A DNA stretch of 64,000 nucleotides from Arthrobacter sp. TMP15. GTDB lineage: Bacteria; Actinomycetota; Actinomycetes; Actinomycetales; Micrococcaceae. Within the stretch, counting starts at the first letter, position 1. Each line of letters opens with the position of its first letter. The position numbers and the translations under genes are program-made. The notes under the pieces were generated by a model that had not been told where the DNA came from, searched no databases, and was given only the letters and a program-made list of their open reading frames with translations. Positions 59,724-64,000 of this stretch are shown piece by piece. The stretch covers positions 3,472,001 through 3,536,000 of the forward strand of contig NZ_CP154262.1 of the NCBI RefSeq assembly GCF_039529835.1, in the 5' to 3' direction.

Positions 59724-60581
59724 CTATCTGGAGCTGGGACGGCTCAACTGTGCAGGCATCCCGCGCAGAGTTTGCCGTGCCCGGGTGGCGCCACCGTAGG
59801 TGCGGGTGCCCAGCTCGGCCAGATAAGACTCCCGGCGGGATACTGTGATCCGTGCATGAGCCGGGGAATCCGGCGTAGAACTCGCCAGGTAGTGCCGTTC
59901 TAACCCGTCACGCAGCAACCGCATGCCCTCTGCACGTTGCTGAGACACAGCGGAGTGGCTTGAGCCTAACTCCATCGCAAGTTCTTTCACGCTGCGATCA
60001 TGGAAGTAGATTTGTTCAACGATGTAGCGCATCTTCTCCGGCAGGGCAGCCACCGCATGGCCAAGAAAATCAGCATGCTCCGCCTCCACCACTTGCTCTT
60101 CTGGCCCCTGCGAGGTGGCCGCCACCATCTCGGCTATGACGTCAGTCAACGGTGTGACAGTTCGGCTTGCGTCAATCTGCGATGCTTCCACCACTGACTT
60201 TTCAACACCGAGCGCAGAGGCCAGTTCGCCAAGACTGGGCGGGCGTTTCAACACATTCGCCAGGGTCTCTTTGACGGCTGCAAGCTCGGTCATCCTGCTG
60301 CGCGCACCCCGCGTGGCCCAATCATCGCGGCGTAGCTCATCGGCAAAGGCACCTTTAATCCGCCGGCGGGCATAGGCGCCAAACGGCACACCCATACCTT
60401 CGTCAAAGGCCTCGGCACAGTGAATCAGGGCCATAGCCCCAACCTGAACAAGGTCTTCCCTACTTAAATGGTTTGCGCGGAGGAAGACCTCCGCTACGAG
60501 ATATCCAACCAGCGGCAAATTTTGCACGACCAGAGCGTCGCGCTCAACGCGATTCAATTTTTTGCCCCCTAGGCAATTCAT
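59724..60581 (-). CDS. fliA: Flagellar sigma factor FliA (sigma-28)
   Basis: A 285-residue group 3 sigma factor. Region 2 is visible (REDLVQVGAMALIHCAEAFD, then GVPFGAYARRRIKGAFADEL and RRDDWATRGAR), as is region 3 (RPPSLGELASALGVEKSVVE) and region 4 (PEKMRYIVEQIYFHDRSVKE then LAMELGSSHSAVSQQRAEGM). About 55 C-terminal residues go beyond region 4. I show the ATG at 60581; a TTG at 60557 with AGGGGG seven bases upstream is an alternative start. No anti-sigma gene (flgM) is recognisable in the window. Confidence 0.93.
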   Translation of the reverse strand: MNCLGGKKLNRVERDALVVQNLPLVGYLVAEVFLRANHLSREDLVQVGAMALIHCAEAFDEGMGVPFGAYARRRIKGAFADELRRDDWATRGARSRMTELAAVKETLANVLKRPPSLGELASALGVEKSVVEASQIDASRTVTPLTDVIAEMVAATSQGPEEQVVEAEHADFLGHAVAALPEKMRYIVEQIYFHDRSVKELAMELGSSHSAVSQQRAEGMRLLRDGLERHYLASSTPDSPAHARITVSRRESYLAELGTRTYGGATRARQTLRGMPAQLSRPSSR

Positions 60582-60692
60582 AAAAGTGCATCGACGGGCT
60601 CGCCCCCAGAATTCAGCGATCGCCGATAGCGCACTAATCAAGACAACTGTAGGGCACTGAGGCCACAAAAAACACCTCTAGAAAAAAATGAC

Positions 60693-60719
60693 TAACCGGT
60701 GTACTTTTACTGCCGATAG
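60693..60719 (+). promoter_or_regulatory. Sigma-28 promoter of flgN-flgK-flgL-fliW
   Basis: TAAC (60693-60696), 15-base spacer, GCCGATAG (60712-60719) on the plus strand, 41 bp upstream of the flgN start. It is the only plus-strand copy of the set and shares the same 15-base spacing. Confidence 0.75.
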
Positions 60720-60760
60720 TTATTGGTGCAGCTAGGCCAGCCCTATGAAAGGAACTACCC

Positions 60761-61243
60761 ATGGGTCCTGAGGAACTGAGCACGTTATTGTGGCGTGAGC
60801 GGGAACTCCTTGACCTTCTGGTTTTCAAGTTGGAAGAGGAACATTTGATCCTCTCAACAGGGAAAACCCGTTGGCTTGAAAGCGCCACCCGTGAAGTGGA
60901 CCATGTTGTCCAACGGCTGCGCGCAACCTCACTGGAGCGCACCGTGGTGGCGTCCCAGCTCGCCGTTTCTTGGGGTCTAGCGGAGGATGCCGGTCTGCTG
61001 GATCTCGCAGATGCCGCTTCCACAGGACCTTGGCAGGAAATTCTCACAGAACACCTTCAGGCCATGCTGGCCACGGTGGAACAAATCCGTGGGCAACGGG
61101 ACATTAATCTACAGTTTCTGCGTGCTGGCTTACGCTCTGCGCAAGACACCGCCGCCAATCTCAGTCCTGAGGCTGGCACCTATGACCACCGTGGGAAAAC
61201 CAGCCAAGATGCGGTTTCTCTGCTGCTGGATAAAAGTGTCTAA
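60761..61243 (+). CDS. flgN: Flagellar export chaperone FlgN
   Basis: A 160-residue helical chaperone for the hook-filament junction proteins FlgK and FlgL, encoded next. The FlgN fold is recognisable as two long helices (LSTLLWRERELLDLLVFKLE, EHLILSTGKTRWLESATREV) and a C-terminal helical part. AAAGGAAC precedes the ATG. Function assignment rests on family pattern plus position before flgK. Confidence 0.88.
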   Translation: MGPEELSTLLWRERELLDLLVFKLEEEHLILSTGKTRWLESATREVDHVVQRLRATSLERTVVASQLAVSWGLAEDAGLLDLADAASTGPWQEILTEHLQAMLATVEQIRGQRDINLQFLRAGLRSAQDTAANLSPEAGTYDHRGKTSQDAVSLLLDKSV

Positions 61244-61261
61244 AGAAAATTTGAGGAACTC

Positions 61262-62671
61262 GTGAGTAGTTTTAGTGGCCTAAATACGGCCCTATCCGGG
61301 CTTAATGCTGCCCGCACCGGATTGAATGTCACTGGTCAGAACCTGACCAATGTCAATACGGTTGGATACACACGTCAGCGAACTGAATTTGCGGCGCTGG
61401 GCGTTCCAGCTCGAGGTTCGCTGAATGATTTAGGTATTAAAACCGGTCAGGGCGTCGGGGTTAGCGGTATTTCTCGCCTAGGCGATGCTTTCTTGGATGC
61501 AAGGGTGCGCACGAGTTTCTCCGCCGCTGGGTACACCGGTGCCCGCGCTCAGGCACTGACCGGCATCGAGGAGATACTGAACGAGCCGGGCCCGAACGGA
61601 ATTTCCAGCCAATTGCAGGGGTTCTGGACCGCATGGCAGGGTATTGCCAACGATCCCGGGAACGCTGGGACCTCTGCTGTCTTATTGGAAAAATCTGCGG
61701 CGTTAGTGGCCAGTATTGCCGCAGGGTATTCGGCGCTAGATAAACAGTGGTCACAGACCCGAGACACTGCGAACACTGTTGTCGCTGAAATCAATGCAAC
61801 TGCCGGACAGATAGCGGCTCTGAACAAAGACATTCGTTCAGCCCATGCTGCGGGCACCCCTCACAACGAGCTCCTTGACCAGCGGAGTAACTTGACCACG
61901 AAGATTACCCAATTGACCGGGGGAACCGTCCGCGACCTACCGGACGGGACCAATGAGATCCTGCTGGGCGGGAACGTTCTGTTGTCCGGTTCCACAAGTA
62001 ACGCGGTGAAACTCGATGGGGCCACAAGGATGGCCAATGACGGTGAGGTACGCCTCGAGTGGTCTCACCGTCCAGGTTCTGCAGTGGATCTTGACGGCGG
62101 AAAACTGGCAGGTTTGCTCTCTGTTTTGAAACCAGCCGGCAGTGGCGGCGTTCTGGCACAAACTGCGGCTTCTTACAACGCACTAGCGCAAAAACTGGCA
62201 GGAAGTCTCAACGTTGTCCATCAAAGCGGAGTCACCTCCGAAGGCGCCCCCGGAGGTGACTTTTTTAAAATTACAGCTGGTGTACCGGCCGCTCTAGGCC
62301 TTACCGTGGTGCCAACCTCAGCCAAAGAGATAGCCGCTGGAGCCGTCAATATGGGTGGAAAAGATGGGTCAATAGCCGATAAAATCTCACAGCTGGGCAA
62401 ACAACCCGACTCCGCTGATGCCTTGTGGTCAGACACTGTGGTTCGTCTTGGCGTTGAGATTCAGGCAGGCCTCCAGCAAGCCACCCTCTCAGATGTCTCC
62501 TTGACGAACGCCCTCTCCAACCAGCAGGCAAACGCGTCGGTGGACCTTGACGAGGAGAACGTGAACCTGCTGACGTATCAACGCGCATACCAAGCGGCTG
62601 CCCGTGTCATGACAGCCGTCGATGAAGCACTTGACGTTCTCATCAACCAAACCGGAAGGGTGGGTCGTTAA
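61262..62671 (+). CDS. flgK: Hook-filament junction protein FlgK
   Basis: A 469-residue hook-associated protein 1. GTG start with GAGGA four bases upstream. N-terminal motif FSGLNTALSGLNAARTGLNV with GQNLTNVNTVGYTRQRTEF; C-terminal motif VDLDEENVNLLTYQRAYQAA followed by ARVMTAVDEALDVLINQTG. 18 bp after flgN and 1 bp before flgL. Confidence 0.96.
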   Translation: MSSFSGLNTALSGLNAARTGLNVTGQNLTNVNTVGYTRQRTEFAALGVPARGSLNDLGIKTGQGVGVSGISRLGDAFLDARVRTSFSAAGYTGARAQALTGIEEILNEPGPNGISSQLQGFWTAWQGIANDPGNAGTSAVLLEKSAALVASIAAGYSALDKQWSQTRDTANTVVAEINATAGQIAALNKDIRSAHAAGTPHNELLDQRSNLTTKITQLTGGTVRDLPDGTNEILLGGNVLLSGSTSNAVKLDGATRMANDGEVRLEWSHRPGSAVDLDGGKLAGLLSVLKPAGSGGVLAQTAASYNALAQKLAGSLNVVHQSGVTSEGAPGGDFFKITAGVPAALGLTVVPTSAKEIAAGAVNMGGKDGSIADKISQLGKQPDSADALWSDTVVRLGVEIQAGLQQATLSDVSLTNALSNQQANASVDLDEENVNLLTYQRAYQAAARVMTAVDEALDVLINQTGRVGR

Positions 62672-62672
62672 T

Positions 62673-63560
62673 ATGATCTCGCGTGTCACCATGCAAACCA
62701 CCTCAGCAGCCGCGCAGCGCGGAGTCCAAGCCAATGCGGCCAAACTAGCCGAGGCCCAGCTGCGGGCAAACACCCTGCAAAAGAATGTCCGGCTTTCCGA
62801 TGATCCTGCAGCGGCCGCTGATTCCATGGCCGTGCGCGCCACACAAACACAGGCAGCCCAGTACGGACGCAATATTGACAGCGGCAATACGTGGATGACT
62901 ATGGCCAATGGAGCCCTGGATAGCTCCGTGACTCTGTTGCAGCGCGTGCAGTTCCTGTCCATTCAGGGAGCCAATGGCAGTCTTTCCCAAGAAGGAAAAA
63001 ATGCCATCGCTGCCGAACTGGATTCTCTGCACGAGGAATTGCTAGTCCACGCCAACACTAAAGTTTTGGGTCGGAATATCTTTGCCGGCAACTCTGGTGC
63101 CAACAACGCGTTCGAAGACGGTGCACCACCGACATTCACCGGCGCGGATGGGAGTGTTGTTACCCGGCGCATCAGCGCAGAATCAACGCTTCGGGTTGAT
63201 GCCGACGGGGCAGCCATCTTCGGCACAGGTGCGAGCTCGGTCTTTGGCTTGATTTCAAAACTCTCTGCTGAAGTATTAGCGGGAAGCCCGGCTTCCGCCA
63301 CCATTGATGAAGTCAACGCCGCTCTAAACAACGTCATTGACAAGCGTTCGGAACTGGGTGCCCGCCACGCAGTTCTGCTCCGTGCCAAGGAAACGAATAT
63401 CACTTCCCAGCTCGATCTGGAAACAGATCGGGCCAACATCGAGGACCTTGACCTTGGACAAGCTATTTTGGAGCTAAAAACACAGGAACTTGCCTACCAA
63501 GCCTCCTTAAGCGTCACCTCAAAAGTGCTGCAGACCACGTTGATGGACTTTCTGCGATGA
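62673..63560 (+). CDS. flgL: Hook-filament junction protein FlgL
   Basis: Hook-associated protein 3 of about 295 residues, read from the ATG at 62673 (MISRVTMQTTSAAAQRGVQA); the frame is open 17 codons further upstream but inside flgK. Motifs: LAEAQLRANTLQKNVRLSDD and, at the C-terminus, AILELKTQELAYQASLSVTS with KVLQTTLMDFL. ATGA overlap with fliW. Confidence 0.95.
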   Translation: MISRVTMQTTSAAAQRGVQANAAKLAEAQLRANTLQKNVRLSDDPAAAADSMAVRATQTQAAQYGRNIDSGNTWMTMANGALDSSVTLLQRVQFLSIQGANGSLSQEGKNAIAAELDSLHEELLVHANTKVLGRNIFAGNSGANNAFEDGAPPTFTGADGSVVTRRISAESTLRVDADGAAIFGTGASSVFGLISKLSAEVLAGSPASATIDEVNAALNNVIDKRSELGARHAVLLRAKETNITSQLDLETDRANIEDLDLGQAILELKTQELAYQASLSVTSKVLQTTLMDFLR

Positions 63561-63940
63561 GTTCAGAGGTATTGCACCCCCCCGCTAAGCTCCGATTCGT
63601 GGCTTCCCCGCCAGGGCTTGAGCCTGCCGTGGACTTCATGCTGACCGCGATCGAAGGATCCACCGGGCTCTTTTCCCTCGCAACCGAAGGAAGCACGGCG
63701 CGCCTGTTTGTTTTGGACGCCGCTGAGCATCTGCCGCACTACACGCCAAGGCTCGCTACCTCTGAGCTCGAGCGCATCGGCACCGCCACAGCCACAGTGC
63801 TTGTGGTCGTGAACCCGAGCGCCCAAAGCACGGTCAACCTCGCCGCGCCCATACTTGTCAATGAAGTAACCGGTGCCTGTGTTCAGATCATCTTGGACGA
63901 CGCTAAGTGGCCCCTCAGGGCACCTTTGACGCCCGCCTGA
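63557..63940 (+). CDS. fliW: Flagellar assembly factor FliW
   Basis: A 127-residue CsrA antagonist. FliW family features: LRFVASPPGLEPAVDFMLTA, FVLDAAEHLPHYTPRL and the C-terminal VNLAAPILVNEVTGACVQII. Free FliW binds CsrA and lifts flagellin repression; flagellin in turn binds FliW. It ends the plus-strand unit. A possible terminator begins near 63983 but runs off the window. Confidence 0.92.
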   Translation: MSSEVLHPPAKLRFVASPPGLEPAVDFMLTAIEGSTGLFSLATEGSTARLFVLDAAEHLPHYTPRLATSELERIGTATATVLVVVNPSAQSTVNLAAPILVNEVTGACVQIILDDAKWPLRAPLTPA

Positions 63941-64000
63941 AACAAACCGAAACAACCTGAATCAACACAGTTCCATACCAAGAAGCCCCCTCGTTGAGGT

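Noticed and set aside
60612-60628. GCCGATAG on the plus strand at 60621, like a sigma-28 -10
   Set aside because: No TAAC or TTAC 15 bases upstream and nothing starts directly downstream; the real site is at 60693-60719.
1-64000. CRISPR arrays, tRNA or rRNA genes, prophage genes
   Set aside because: No regularly spaced repeats, no cloverleaf or rRNA-like stretch and no phage structural or integrase genes were seen; the only mobile element is the IS3-family copy.

Overview
The window reads as chromosomal DNA of a flagellated, Arthrobacter-like member of the Micrococcaceae (high-GC Gram-positive). This rests on moderately high GC, frequent GTG and TTG starts, the D-Ala-D-Ala carboxypeptidase / F420-type zinc metalloprotease / inorganic pyrophosphatase neighbourhood, a DUF5997 gene beside a LysR-type substrate-binding protein, and an actinobacterial flagellar cluster. 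The genus is inferred from gene content; no database was searched.

Positions 1-16,500 hold mostly housekeeping genes: a metalloprotease cut by the window edge, dacB, ppa, a HAD phosphatase, serS, a diacylglycerol-kinase-like lipid kinase, pheA, a rhodanese, a POT peptide transporter, pgm, a CDF metal exporter with its ArsR regulator, a class II amidotransferase and an NCS2 permease. A decayed patch at 6.6-7.44 kb carries a broken response regulator and the tail of a repetitive, secreted-type protein. At 16,535-17,976 an intact IS3-family element (IS150-like, 25-bp perfect ends, A8 frameshift site) sits inside the loop of a 27-bp perfect inverted repeat.

Positions 18,000-36,100 are accessory. 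They hold a four-gene set (pfkB-type kinase, HAD, glycerophosphodiesterase, glycerate kinase), a RelA/SpoT-domain synthetase, and a sensor kinase / micro-ORF / response regulator / secreted-peptide locus. Further on are a proline-racemase-family enzyme with a Cys/Ser pair, an orphan WXG100 protein, and a TetR-controlled amine oxidase / Usp / amino-acid permease set with a clear operator. A DoxX-like protein and a Stealth sugar-phosphate transferase follow. Many genes here end in long, perfect, mutually unrelated palindromes.

Positions 36,131-63,940 are one flagellar regulon. The minus strand runs fliA, fliC, fliD, fliS, orf127, flgB-flgC-fliE-fliF-fliG-fliH-fliI-fliJ-fliK-flgD-flgE, flbD-motA-motB, fliM-fliN-fliO-fliP-fliQ-fliR-flhB-flhA, an FlhF-like gene and csrA. 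The plus strand carries flgN-flgK-flgL-fliW. Five sites fit one pattern, T(A/T)AC-N15-(G/T)CCGA(T/C)AG, upstream of fliC, flgB, flbD, fliM and flgN, and outline a sigma-28 (FliA) regulon. The flagellin leader carries a GGA-loop hairpin and a GGA-containing Shine-Dalgarno. With csrA and fliW at opposite ends of the cluster, this predicts FliW-CsrA control of flagellin. I see no fliL, flgM or flhG, and no complete flhF.
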